From contig NZ_QFFJ01000002.1 in NCBI RefSeq assembly GCF_003308995.1, forward strand, positions 1,178,001 through 1,242,000: a DNA stretch of 64,000 bases. Direction: 5' to 3'. The DNA is from Chitinophaga flava. GTDB lineage: Bacteria > Bacteroidota > Bacteroidia > Chitinophagales > Chitinophagaceae. A program made the position numbers and the translations under genes. Of the stretch, positions 48,801 to 55,576 are shown piece by piece. Each line of letters begins with the position of its first letter. The first letter of the stretch is position 1. The notes under the pieces are model-generated. The model ran no database searches. It was given only the letters and a program-made list of their open reading frames with translations, and was not told where the DNA came from.

Positions 48801-48969
48801 CGCGTCCGTCAAACGGGGCCACAATAATAACGTTGGTATCGGCAATATCAGGATAGGCTTCAATTTTCAGCTGGGTAAAACACCAGTAACCGATTACTGA
48901 TAATACCACTGCGCCGATAATGATCGCCCAACGGTTACGTAAGGAAAATACTAATATGTTGCGGATCAT
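45847..48969 (-). CDS. CusA/CzcA-type heavy-metal RND efflux permease
   Basis: 1040 residues. It has the RND duplicated layout: helix 1 (about 13-31), a large periplasmic pore domain (about 35-335), a helix bundle (about 340-560), a second periplasmic domain and a final helix bundle. The helix-4 proton-relay motif is DFGIIVDGACVMAEH near 405, as in HME-family pumps. It exports Cu, Zn, Co or similar ions from the periplasm. The C-terminus ends in HHH after KKKNP. It overlaps the DUF190 gene by 4 bases (ATGA). Metal specificity is not decided by sequence alone. Confidence 0.92.
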   Translation of the reverse strand: MIRNILVFSLRNRWAIIIGAVVLSVIGYWCFTQLKIEAYPDIADTNVIIVAPFDGRAAEEVEQQVTIPIERALNNVPRVLDRRSRTIFGLSVVQLTFQDGTDDYFARQQVIERLSSISLPAGVTPELAPLTTAVGEIYRYVVEAPPSYTPMQLRDLQDWVIRPAILQVPGIADVTNFGGPLKQFHILTAPDKLRKYNLTLQDIIDAVQKNNLNTGGNVIDRGGQGFAVRGLGAVKSEKDLRNIVLTAVNGVPVYVKDVATVETAPPPPSGVLGYAVPDEGIDKIGSPEGIILLRRGENPSIALKALKEKLALLSDTELPEGVKLRVLYDRSFLIDHSLETVAHTLFMGVSIVVIVLVFFLGSIRSALVVTATIPFSLLFAFILMRLTGIPANLLSLGAIDFGIIVDGACVMAEHLIRRYRNATPQEKESGIVGITLAAAQEVGREIFFSVTIIILAYTPILMMTRVEGKLFSPMALTLSFAVIGAMICALTLIPVLISFAYKKALSTDKPMKAHRNVVLDFLEKTYDHSLNFFLRFHKQTVLIAGVAIVLLISLGGKLGSEFLPELDEGSIFMRAFMPAGVTIQENAKIAPIIRKVIASYPPVKYVITQTGRNDDGTDPFPANRTEILVGLKDYKLWSDTITKKELVKRIQADLEKNIPGTSFNSGQPIIDQVMEIVTGSAADLAISVVGDDLSLMRPKADSIAAIVKATQGSASVNIEQEGTQSQLAININRENAARFGINVSDIQSMIESAIGGKPIGTLYDGTKRYDIIVRYLPQERNTVEAIRNLQIPAATGALIPMDQLADIQFIDGQTNIYRLDGKRMVTVRTNVRGRDQGSFVKELQEKIGARVQVPKGYDIIYGGQYENLERAGKQLSLTIPLTIVIVFVFLFMLFKSMKHTFVTMSCILVALAGGIIALFMRGYHFNVSAGVGFVSIFGISVMAGVLLVSALNREMYKSPLTLRASVQKVAVDQFKAIMMMLMVAIIGLVPAAISTGIGSDVQRPLATVIIGGLTFTLLFTPIVIPPLYYWVEKKKNPHHH

Positions 48970-49271
48970 GCTTTAAATTGCTCTACGGGGTGTGTAATAA
49001 TAAATCCGCCTTTATAGGAAGCCCTCAGCAGTGTCAGTACCTCCCGCACTTTTTCTTCTTCATCTATAAAGGTGATCATCATAGGAGGTTCATCAAAAGA
49101 AAAGATTTCATCGGGGCGTTTCATCTGCTGGTTAACGCCAAAGCCCATGATGCCGCGATATGCGGTGGCACCTCTGACATTCTGGTTGATCAGCAGCTGC
49201 ATGATAAATTCATACAGAGGCCTTGTACCGAGCAAATCATCTTTATCAATAAAAATCTGTGCCTGTAGCAT
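48966..49271 (-). CDS. DUF190 (PII-like) protein inside a metal efflux operon
   Basis: 101 residues with the DUF190 signature RGATAYRGIMGFG at 33-45, a ferredoxin-like PII/CutA-type fold. DUF190 proteins are trimeric PII-like regulators that may bind nucleotides. It lies between the periplasmic adaptor and the RND pump, translationally coupled to the pump gene, so it may sense metal or nucleotide levels and act on the pump or its assembly. The start at 49271 fits the family length. Confidence 0.85.
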   Translation of the reverse strand: MLQAQIFIDKDDLLGTRPLYEFIMQLLINQNVRGATAYRGIMGFGVNQQMKRPDEIFSFDEPPMMITFIDEEEKVREVLTLLRASYKGGFIITHPVEQFKA

Positions 49272-49282
49272 AACTATGATTT

Positions 49283-50341
49283 TTAATATCCGAATGAAAT
49301 TCCTTTCAGTTGCATGGCTCCGTCGGTTACTACCTGGTCGCCGGCTTTAATGCCGCCGAATACTACCATGCGGTCGTTTACCTGTACACCGGTGAGTACT
49401 TCCCTGCGTTCGAAGGTGCTATCGTTTTTACGTACAAAGACATAGTTTTTGCCCTGAACAGTGATTACGGATGTACGGGGAACAGACAGGGTATTGCCTT
49501 CGCTGACGCCGAATTTAACAGTGGCAAACATGCCGGGCCGCAGCTTATGTTGTATGTCAGATACGGTGATTCTTAATTTCACCATGCGGGTGATGTTGTC
49601 TACTACTTCGCCTATTTTTTCGATCACGCCGGAGAAGGTTTCACCAGGGTAGGAGTTGAGCTGCAGTTTACAGGTGCTGCCTTCTTTTACTTTGGTGATC
49701 TGGTTTTCGGGCATTTCACAGATGATCCATGTTTTGTCTGGTTTGGCTGTTACGAGTGACTGTGGGTCGAAGCCGGCCAGCTTGAGTTTGGATTCATGTT
49801 CTATGATGGATGTTTTTTCGTTGGCGAGGTCTGTTTCCGCGATGGCCATTTCGGTTTGAGCGGAGATGAGGTCTGTTTTGGCATCAGACACATCTTTGCC
49901 GGTGCCGGCGCCATGTTCTGCGAGATCTTTAAAGCGGTCCAGTTCTATTTGTTTCTGGGCGGCGATCGCTTTTTTCTGGCGGATGATATTACCTTTTTCG
50001 CGGATGTTGATGATATGTTGCAACAGCTCTGTGTAACTGGCGGTGAGGTCCGGATTGTCGAACAGCACGATATTCTGGGAGGTGTTTCCGTTTGACTTTA
50101 CCACGGTGGCGGCTACACGAGCCGGTGCCATCAGTTCTGCGTTAAGATCGCTCTGGGTGGCTTCCATGGTTTTGAAGAAGTGAAGGGTAAGGCTGTCGGG
50201 AGGAAGTTTGATAGTCCGTCCGCTGTCTTCCACAACGGTTTTGCTGGGGGCAGCAGCTGTTTTCTTTTCCTGGTGTGCTCCGCAAGACATGGCCAACCAT
50301 GCAATGCTTGCTATTGATAAGCCCAAGGCAGTTTTTGTCAT
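49283..50341 (-). CDS. RND efflux periplasmic adaptor (CusB-like), lipoprotein
   Basis: 352 residues. The signal ends in Cys20 (IAWLAMSCGAHQ). A barrel-sandwich hybrid (about 75-100 and 190-220) is split by a helical hairpin (about 100-175, KGNIIRQKKAIAAQKQIELD), followed by beta-barrel and membrane-proximal domains (PRTSVITVQGKNYVFVRKND). It links the RND pump to the TolC-like channel. It is the second gene of the operon, 8 bases downstream of the channel gene. Confidence 0.9.
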   Translation of the reverse strand: MTKTALGLSIASIAWLAMSCGAHQEKKTAAAPSKTVVEDSGRTIKLPPDSLTLHFFKTMEATQSDLNAELMAPARVAATVVKSNGNTSQNIVLFDNPDLTASYTELLQHIINIREKGNIIRQKKAIAAQKQIELDRFKDLAEHGAGTGKDVSDAKTDLISAQTEMAIAETDLANEKTSIIEHESKLKLAGFDPQSLVTAKPDKTWIICEMPENQITKVKEGSTCKLQLNSYPGETFSGVIEKIGEVVDNITRMVKLRITVSDIQHKLRPGMFATVKFGVSEGNTLSVPRTSVITVQGKNYVFVRKNDSTFERREVLTGVQVNDRMVVFGGIKAGDQVVTDGAMQLKGISFGY

Positions 50342-50349
50342 CTGATAAA

Positions 50350-51600
50350 TTATAGTTGATTAATCAATCCGGTTACCTGTAGTAGCTGCAGGTAGCTTTT
50401 ACGATAGTTGTACAATGCGTCGTAATACATTTTCTGGGTTTCGAACCAGGTCCGTTGTGCTTCCAGGAAATCTATGATGGTAGTGCCGCCTTTCGTATAG
50501 GCGTACTTTACAGATTGCAGGATTGTTTCTGCCTGTGGCAGGATGCTTTTGTATTTGTCTACGGTTTCCCTGTTGACCTGATAAGTATGCCAGGTGGCCT
50601 GTACTTCGGTGCTTACCTGTTTTTGCAGGGCGGACAATGACTGTTCAGACTGTTGCAGTACTATTTTGGATTTCCGGATCTCGCCCTGGTTGCGGCTGAA
50701 TACCGGCAGGTCGATGGTGGCGAAAACACCGAAATAGGGAATGGTGTTCTGCGGGTTGTAGATAAATCCCAGCTCCGGCGTTGGTTTGGCCAGGGCTTTT
50801 TGCAGGGATATATTGCTTTTTGCAGCGCTGATGGTGGCCTGAGCCTGTTGTACATCGGGACGCTGTACCAGCGAAAGACTTACGAGGCTGTCCAGTTCCT
50901 GCGTCATCTCCAGGGATATAACAGGGTCCCGTTCGTCGATGGCGATGCTGTCGGCTTGGCCGGTGAGCAGTTGCAGGTTTTGCAGTTCATTACGATAGCT
51001 CTGGGCTGCGTTGTTGTATTGCAGCTGGTACTGTTGCAGGAGGAGCTGTGTACGTGCCAGCTCACTGCTGCTGATCACCTGGTTTCTCAGGCGTATTTCC
51101 TGGGTTTTTACCAGGCTGTCAATGTTCACTTTTGCTTCGCGGATCAGTTGCAGGTTGACTTTATTATACCATACATCCAGCCATTTGTTGCCTGTTTCGG
51201 TGAGGATGTTCCTTTCCACGTCGGCGAAGGTTTTTTCAGCGACGGTTACATTACCGGTTGCGAACTGTTGTTTCAGTCTCCGCTGACCCGATAATTGAAA
51301 CTGTTTGGTCAGCTGCCACCAGGTTTGCCGGTTTTCTTTATCGTAAAACCGGGTGTTGGGAGCAAAGTTCCGCGAGTTCATCAGCTGAAGGGTCTGGTTG
51401 TTCAACACCGGATTAGGTCTTAACCCCGCAGTAATGACATCGCTCTGCGCGATAGCAGTATTCAGACTGGCAGGTTTAAGAAAAGGGTTGTTGGTTCTGG
51501 CGGCATGAAGCGCTCCTGGCAAGGTTAAAGTAGTCTGGGCCCTTGACATAAAGGGGATGCCCATCGTACAAGAAATAATCAGATAAATGGCTCTACGCAT
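50350..51600 (-). CDS. TolC-family outer membrane channel (CusC-like)
   Basis: 416 residues. A signal peptide (to about residue 21, SRAQ) is followed by the duplicated OEP repeats of long helices and beta strands (NPVLNNQTLQLMNSRNFAPN, QTWWQLTKQFQLSGQRRL, RPDVQQAQATISAAKSNISL, FLEAQRTWFETQKMYYDALY). It forms the outer membrane exit of the metal pump. It is the first gene of the operon TolC-adaptor-DUF190-RND; no clear metal regulator gene is found nearby. Confidence 0.9.
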   Translation of the reverse strand: MRRAIYLIISCTMGIPFMSRAQTTLTLPGALHAARTNNPFLKPASLNTAIAQSDVITAGLRPNPVLNNQTLQLMNSRNFAPNTRFYDKENRQTWWQLTKQFQLSGQRRLKQQFATGNVTVAEKTFADVERNILTETGNKWLDVWYNKVNLQLIREAKVNIDSLVKTQEIRLRNQVISSSELARTQLLLQQYQLQYNNAAQSYRNELQNLQLLTGQADSIAIDERDPVISLEMTQELDSLVSLSLVQRPDVQQAQATISAAKSNISLQKALAKPTPELGFIYNPQNTIPYFGVFATIDLPVFSRNQGEIRKSKIVLQQSEQSLSALQKQVSTEVQATWHTYQVNRETVDKYKSILPQAETILQSVKYAYTKGGTTIIDFLEAQRTWFETQKMYYDALYNYRKSYLQLLQVTGLINQL

Positions 51601-51790
51601 TCCTGTTAGTGCTGTTTGCTATGGATAATACTAATTTTTGCGTTTATTGTTCAATGGCTGTCAAATAACATCACTGACAAGGGATAAATCACACGGCCCT
51701 GGCGTCAAATCGGGGGCCAAGATAGTGAATATTTGAAGATGTAAAGGGAAGGGAAGAATAAAATAATATAGGGGGAAATGGGTTTTCAAT

Positions 51791-52009
51791 TTAGCAGAAC
51801 AGGTGATGAAAAGAGAATCTGACTCTGTTTTTCATAAGCTCTTCTCCAATATAGGCAGCCTCATTAAATATCGGTTTATTCGCAACATATTCTATAAAAT
51901 TAATTGATTCCTGGGTCGAAGTTCTGGAAATACTTGTTGATAAAATCTCTTGATCGTAATCTTTTCTATCACTTTTCTCTGGTATACCCTTTAGGGTATA
52001 GAGTGGTTG
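51791..52009 (-). pseudogene. Protein-like open frame without start, possible gene remnant
   Basis: A 72-codon frame opens after a stop near 52010 and ends with TAA at 51791-51793; it reads like protein (LYTLKGIPEKSDRKDYDQEI, then INFIEYVANKPIFNEAAYIG, then HHLFC). It has no ATG, GTG or TTG near its start and is crossed by hip operator 1. It is probably the end of a gene truncated by the arrival of the hip operon. The rest of the 51601-52089 gap holds the hip operators and presumably the metal operon promoter. Confidence 0.35.
51983..52000. promoter_or_regulatory. hip operator 1
   Basis: TATACCCTTTAGGGTATA, a perfect palindrome apart from its centre. It is the most distal of three copies; the starts of the copies are 41 and 42 bases apart, four helical turns, so the three face the same side of the DNA. 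Confidence 0.85.
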
Positions 52010-52023
52010 TTATTTAAATTGAT

Positions 52024-52041
52024 TATACCCTTTAGGGTATA
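52024..52041. promoter_or_regulatory. hip operator 2
   Basis: TATACCCTTTAGGGTATA, identical to operator 1. Confidence 0.85.
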
Positions 52042-52065
52042 AATTTCCATTGAATTTAGTATATT

Positions 52066-52083
52066 TATACCCTAAAGGGTATA
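52066..52083. promoter_or_regulatory. hip operator 3
   Basis: TATACCCTAAAGGGTATA, a perfect 18-base palindrome ending 6 bases before the hipB start codon, so bound repressor would cover the transcription start or leader. Confidence 0.85.
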
Positions 52084-52089
52084 ATTAGA

Positions 52090-52299
52090 ATGACTGTTTT
52101 ATCCGAGTTAATTAAAAGTAAGCGAAAACAACATGGCCTGACACAACAAGACCTAGCCCTTAAATCGGGATTAGGCTTAAGATTGATACGGGAAATAGAA
52201 CAAGGAAAAACGACCATGAGAATGGATAAAGTAAATCAGCTATTATCCTTGTTTGGAATGGAGCTTATTCCGGGGCCTAAAACATATCACCATGAGTAA
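52090..52299 (+). CDS. hipB: HipB-like HTH antitoxin/repressor
   Basis: 69 residues, essentially one Cro/C1-type HTH domain (LIKSKRKQHGLTQQDLALKS, then GLRLIREIEQGKTTMRMDKV). It should bind the three palindromes upstream and repress the operon, as HipB does at TATCC-N8-GGATA sites in E. coli. It ends in ATGAGTAA, overlapping the next gene by 8 bases. The operon is AT-rich against its surroundings and probably acquired. Confidence 0.88.
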   Translation: MTVLSELIKSKRKQHGLTQQDLALKSGLGLRLIREIEQGKTTMRMDKVNQLLSLFGMELIPGPKTYHHE

Positions 52300-52630
52300 G
52301 AAAGGAAAAGTTTATTACGGTGAACGGCTGGCAGGCATTGTCGCTGAAACAGATGAAGGGTATACTTTTGTCTACGATCCGGATTACCTGAGAAGCAAGG
52401 ATGCTATGCCTGTTAGCCTGACAATGCCTTTAACAGATGGCATGTATTTAAGTAAAGTATTGTTTGCCTTTTTTGATGGACTAATACCGGAAGGCTGGCT
52501 GTTGGACATTGCAACAAAGCATTGGAAACTAAGGCCCAATGACCGTTTTGAGCTCTTATTGCAAACATGCAAAGATGCAATAGGGGCAGTTAGTATAATT
52601 CCTGATGATAATAATTTATACGATGGCTAA
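52292..52630 (+). CDS. hipS: HipS-like protein (HipA N-subdomain 1 as a separate gene)
   Basis: 112 residues matching only the N-terminal subdomain of HipA kinases: VYYGERLAGIVAETDEGYTF, then AFFDGLIPEGWLLD (Trp69 in EGW). In hipBST systems HipS is the antitoxin and a Trp of HipS inserts into the HipT active site; Trp69 is the candidate here. Translation is coupled by 8-base overlaps on both sides (ATGAGTAA with hipB, ATGGCTAA with hipT). Alternatively, it could simply be half of a split HipA. Confidence 0.8.
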   Translation: MSKKGKVYYGERLAGIVAETDEGYTFVYDPDYLRSKDAMPVSLTMPLTDGMYLSKVLFAFFDGLIPEGWLLDIATKHWKLRPNDRFELLLQTCKDAIGAVSIIPDDNNLYDG

Positions 52631-53558
52631 TTGTTGGTTTTGTTATAAAGATGCAGGTAGCAATCAATATCATACCAGATGCTGTGAGAATTTTTTTGGT
52701 GAAAAAAAAATGCCGGAGCTAATACTGGATAAACAATTGCTTAAACAGCTGGCTGAAAAAACAATTAATAAGAGAATTGCTGTTACAGGGGTACAGCCTA
52801 AATTATCTGTTACGCTGGAGCATATAAACGGGAGTAATCAGGATTCAAGATTGACCATTGTGGGATTATGGGGAGACTATATCCTGAAACCACAGCATCC
52901 GGGATATCATATGATGCCTGAAAATGAAGACCTGACAATGCATCTGGCTACCTTATTCAAAATACAGGTATGTCAACATACCTTGCTAAAAGCAAGTGAT
53001 GGTAGTATGGTTTATCTGGCGAAAAGACTTGACAGAGAAAACGGTAAGAAAATTCACATGGAGGACTTTTGTCAGCTATCGGAATTTCTGACTGAAAACA
53101 AGTACAAGGGCTCCTATGAGAAAATCGGAAAGCTGATAACAAAGTATTGTACTAACAAAGGGCTTGATTTACTTAATTATTTTGAACTGGTATTATTTTC
53201 CTATCTCACAGGAAATAATGATATGCATCTGAAAAACTTTTCAGTATTACATCGCGGAAAAGAAGTATTGCTTAGTCCGGCCTATGATTTATTGAATGTA
53301 AATCTTGTTAATCCTGCAGATGATGAAGACCTGGCATTAACGCTGAATGCCAAAAAGAAAAGACTAAAATTGTCAGATATTATTGCATTTGCGGATAGTC
53401 TGAATATCCCCGAAAAAGTCCGGCAGAATACATTTGTAAAATTTATGTCGATCAACGATAAGGTTGAATCACTGATCGATGCATCCTTTTTGGATGAGGA
53501 TAGTAAGAACAGCTACAAATTAATGTGGCATCAAAAGCAACGTATTTTTGATAAGTAA
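52623..53558 (+). CDS. hipT: HipT-like serine/threonine kinase toxin (HipA C-terminal domain)
   Basis: 311 residues. It starts with a Cys-rich segment (CWFCYK, then RCC, residues 4-21), a feature of Bacteroidota members that may bind zinc. The Gly-rich loop VTGVQPKLS at 54-62 contains the probable autophosphorylated Ser62. GLWGDYILKPQHPGY is the nucleotide-binding lysine region, GNNDMHLKNF the catalytic loop and SPAYDLLN the metal-binding Asp. Family kinases phosphorylate aminoacyl-tRNA synthetases and stop growth (HipA: GltX; HipT: TrpS); the target here is unknown. A terminator follows at 53594. Confidence 0.88.
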   Translation: MANCWFCYKDAGSNQYHTRCCENFFGEKKMPELILDKQLLKQLAEKTINKRIAVTGVQPKLSVTLEHINGSNQDSRLTIVGLWGDYILKPQHPGYHMMPENEDLTMHLATLFKIQVCQHTLLKASDGSMVYLAKRLDRENGKKIHMEDFCQLSEFLTENKYKGSYEKIGKLITKYCTNKGLDLLNYFELVLFSYLTGNNDMHLKNFSVLHRGKEVLLSPAYDLLNVNLVNPADDEDLALTLNAKKKRLKLSDIIAFADSLNIPEKVRQNTFVKFMSINDKVESLIDASFLDEDSKNSYKLMWHQKQRIFDK

Positions 53559-53593
53559 AACGCTCTTTTTCCCGCAATACACTAAAATCATTA

Positions 53594-53622
53594 GGGCACT
53601 GGTAGATACCAGTGCCCGTTTT
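53594..53622. terminator. Terminator between the hip operon and the efflux tetR gene
   Basis: A 9-bp stem GGGCACTGG / CCAGTGCCC (53594-53602 and 53609-53617) with a 6-base loop and GTTTT after it on the plus strand. It separates convergent transcripts. Confidence 0.75.
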
Positions 53623-54220
53623 AATGTGCGTCTTTTTCATAGATCAGTTTCATACCTCTGAGGTTTACTAGTCCATGCAGGAAAATGGTGTTCATCTCAT
53701 GGTAGATCCTGTTGACAAGACACCTCTCTATATGCCTATGTTCTGTTACTATTTGCATTGGTGTAAAGTAAATCTTCTCCATCAGTGACTGGTCGAGGTT
53801 GCGGCGGTACAGCCCTTCCTGCAATCCTCTGCAGACATTCAGCCGGATGAAAGAGGCGATTGTTTCTTCCCTGAGCTGCTCCAGCTTTTCCCAGATGTTG
53901 CTGTAATGATTGCAGATATCGATAAAAAAGATGGGCTGAATGATTTCCACCATTTTTTCCGCAGCCCTGAAAAAGTTACTGATCTCTGTGATGGCGTTGG
54001 GAGACAGGTGCCTGTTGAAAGAAAGGTACCGCTCTGTTTTTTCCAGCCATTTCGTGATGATATGGCAAACCAGTTTTTCTTTACTGTCGAAATGTTCGTA
54101 AAAGCTTTGGGTAGGCAGCTGGCAGAACCGGGTGATCTCATCTACGCTGGTAGCCCTGATACCTTTGTGGGTAAAGAGGATGATGCTGCCATGAACGAGC
54201 TGGTGCCATTCTTCTTTCAT
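53621..54220 (-). CDS. TetR-family regulator at the end of an RND efflux operon
   Basis: 199 residues. HTH: GSIILFTHKGIRATSVDEIT, then RFCQLPTQSFYEHFDSKEKL (residues 12-50). The C-terminal helical domain is unlike that of the TetR at 43883. It lies 20 bases downstream of the TolC gene and so is the last gene of the adaptor-RND-TolC operon, an arrangement in which the pump genes and their regulator are made together. Confidence 0.88.
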   Translation of the reverse strand: MKEEWHQLVHGSIILFTHKGIRATSVDEITRFCQLPTQSFYEHFDSKEKLVCHIITKWLEKTERYLSFNRHLSPNAITEISNFFRAAEKMVEIIQPIFFIDICNHYSNIWEKLEQLREETIASFIRLNVCRGLQEGLYRRNLDQSLMEKIYFTPMQIVTEHRHIERCLVNRIYHEMNTIFLHGLVNLRGMKLIYEKDAH

Positions 54221-54240
54221 ACAACAATTGTTTTAAGGAA

Positions 54241-55524
54241 TTATTTCAATGCTCCGATCGCTTTCTGATATGCCGCTTCATTGATCTTATATTCAACCTT
54301 ACTGTCTATGATACTGCTATAGGCCTGTTGCCATATGGTTTGTGCTTCCAGTACGTCCTTTCCGGTGATGGTACCTGCTTTGAGGCGGTCGTTGGCGAGT
54401 TTGAGGTTCTCGGTGGCCTGTTCCAGCGACAGCCGGGAGGTCTGGATTTTTTTGACGGACTGGTTAAGGGCCAGGTATGCCTGCTGTACTTCGAGGCCCA
54501 CCAGCTCTTTGGTGTTTTCCAGTTCCTGCTGACGGGCAGCTATTTTAAAGGACTGCTCCTTCACCTTGTTGGCTTTTTTACCCCAGTCGAAGATGGGGAC
54601 GCTGATGCTGGCCAGTCCGTACCAGGAGCCCATGAAGTCTTTGCCATTGCTGATATTGACGCCTTTACCACCGGTAGCCAGGCCTGCTGCGCTGACACCG
54701 ATAGTGGGCAGGAAATCAGCCTTCAGCATTTTTTTCTGTAGCTGTTCTACTTCCAGCACCTGATTCAGCAAGCGGATTTCAGGTCTGCTTTCTGCAGCAG
54801 CTGTTAGTTCCTGTGCAGCCACTTCGTTGAAGTTTCCACTAACGGAGTCGACTATATTAAAATCTGTCTGGCCGGGTATGCCTGTCACCTGCGCCAGGGC
54901 CAGTTTGGCCATCACGAGGCCATCGTTGGCCTGAGTAAGTTTCAGGGCGGCGTCGTTGAGGTTCACTTCTACGCGCAGCAGGTCGTTTTTATAGATCAGG
55001 CCTGCATCGTAAGCGTTTTTAAGTTCCTGCTGCAGTCCTTGCAACATCTCCTGATATTTTTTAGCCAGGATGATTTTTTCTTTTACCTGTACTACCTGCC
55101 AGTATGCTCTGTTAACATTCAGCAATACTTCCGCGGTGGTCAGTGCTTTTTGTTCCTGCTGGATATTGACACCTTTGGCGGCGGCTGCTTTGCCGAGCTG
55201 TATTTTACCACCGGCATAAATCGGTTGGGTAACGGAAACGATTGCACTGCCGAAGTATTCAGGGATGGCGCCATTCAGTGCGCCACCAATGGGTTTGCCC
55301 AGGTAGGCGCCCATCACAGAACCATCGATGGCGGGATAGGCGTTGGCTGCAGCGGATTTAACAGCTGCATTGGCCGCATCTATCTGGTATTGTGCGGCCC
55401 TGATTTTTTTGTTTTGTTCTATGGCCATCCGCTGGCAGTCTTCTACTGTCAGCACAGGAGCCTGCGCAAAAGTATGATGAGCGGCCAGTGCAGCTGCCAG
55501 GGTGAATATTAATCTGAAATTCAT
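54241..55524 (-). CDS. TolC-family outer membrane channel
   Basis: 427 residues. A signal peptide (AALAAHHTFAQA, to about residue 21) and two OEP repeats of long helices (IEQNKKIRAAQYQIDAANAA and VNLNDAALKLTQANDGLVMA). It is the outer membrane partner of the RND pump encoded upstream (55577-58696). The ATG at 55524 puts the signal peptide first; an earlier Met at 55560 would add 12 non-signal residues. Confidence 0.9.
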   Translation of the reverse strand: MNFRLIFTLAAALAAHHTFAQAPVLTVEDCQRMAIEQNKKIRAAQYQIDAANAAVKSAAANAYPAIDGSVMGAYLGKPIGGALNGAIPEYFGSAIVSVTQPIYAGGKIQLGKAAAAKGVNIQQEQKALTTAEVLLNVNRAYWQVVQVKEKIILAKKYQEMLQGLQQELKNAYDAGLIYKNDLLRVEVNLNDAALKLTQANDGLVMAKLALAQVTGIPGQTDFNIVDSVSGNFNEVAAQELTAAAESRPEIRLLNQVLEVEQLQKKMLKADFLPTIGVSAAGLATGGKGVNISNGKDFMGSWYGLASISVPIFDWGKKANKVKEQSFKIAARQQELENTKELVGLEVQQAYLALNQSVKKIQTSRLSLEQATENLKLANDRLKAGTITGKDVLEAQTIWQQAYSSIIDSKVEYKINEAAYQKAIGALK

Positions 55525-55576
55525 GGTTGTCTTTTTAGGGCAGGTGGCAACCAGTGCCACCTGCGGATCTGATAAA

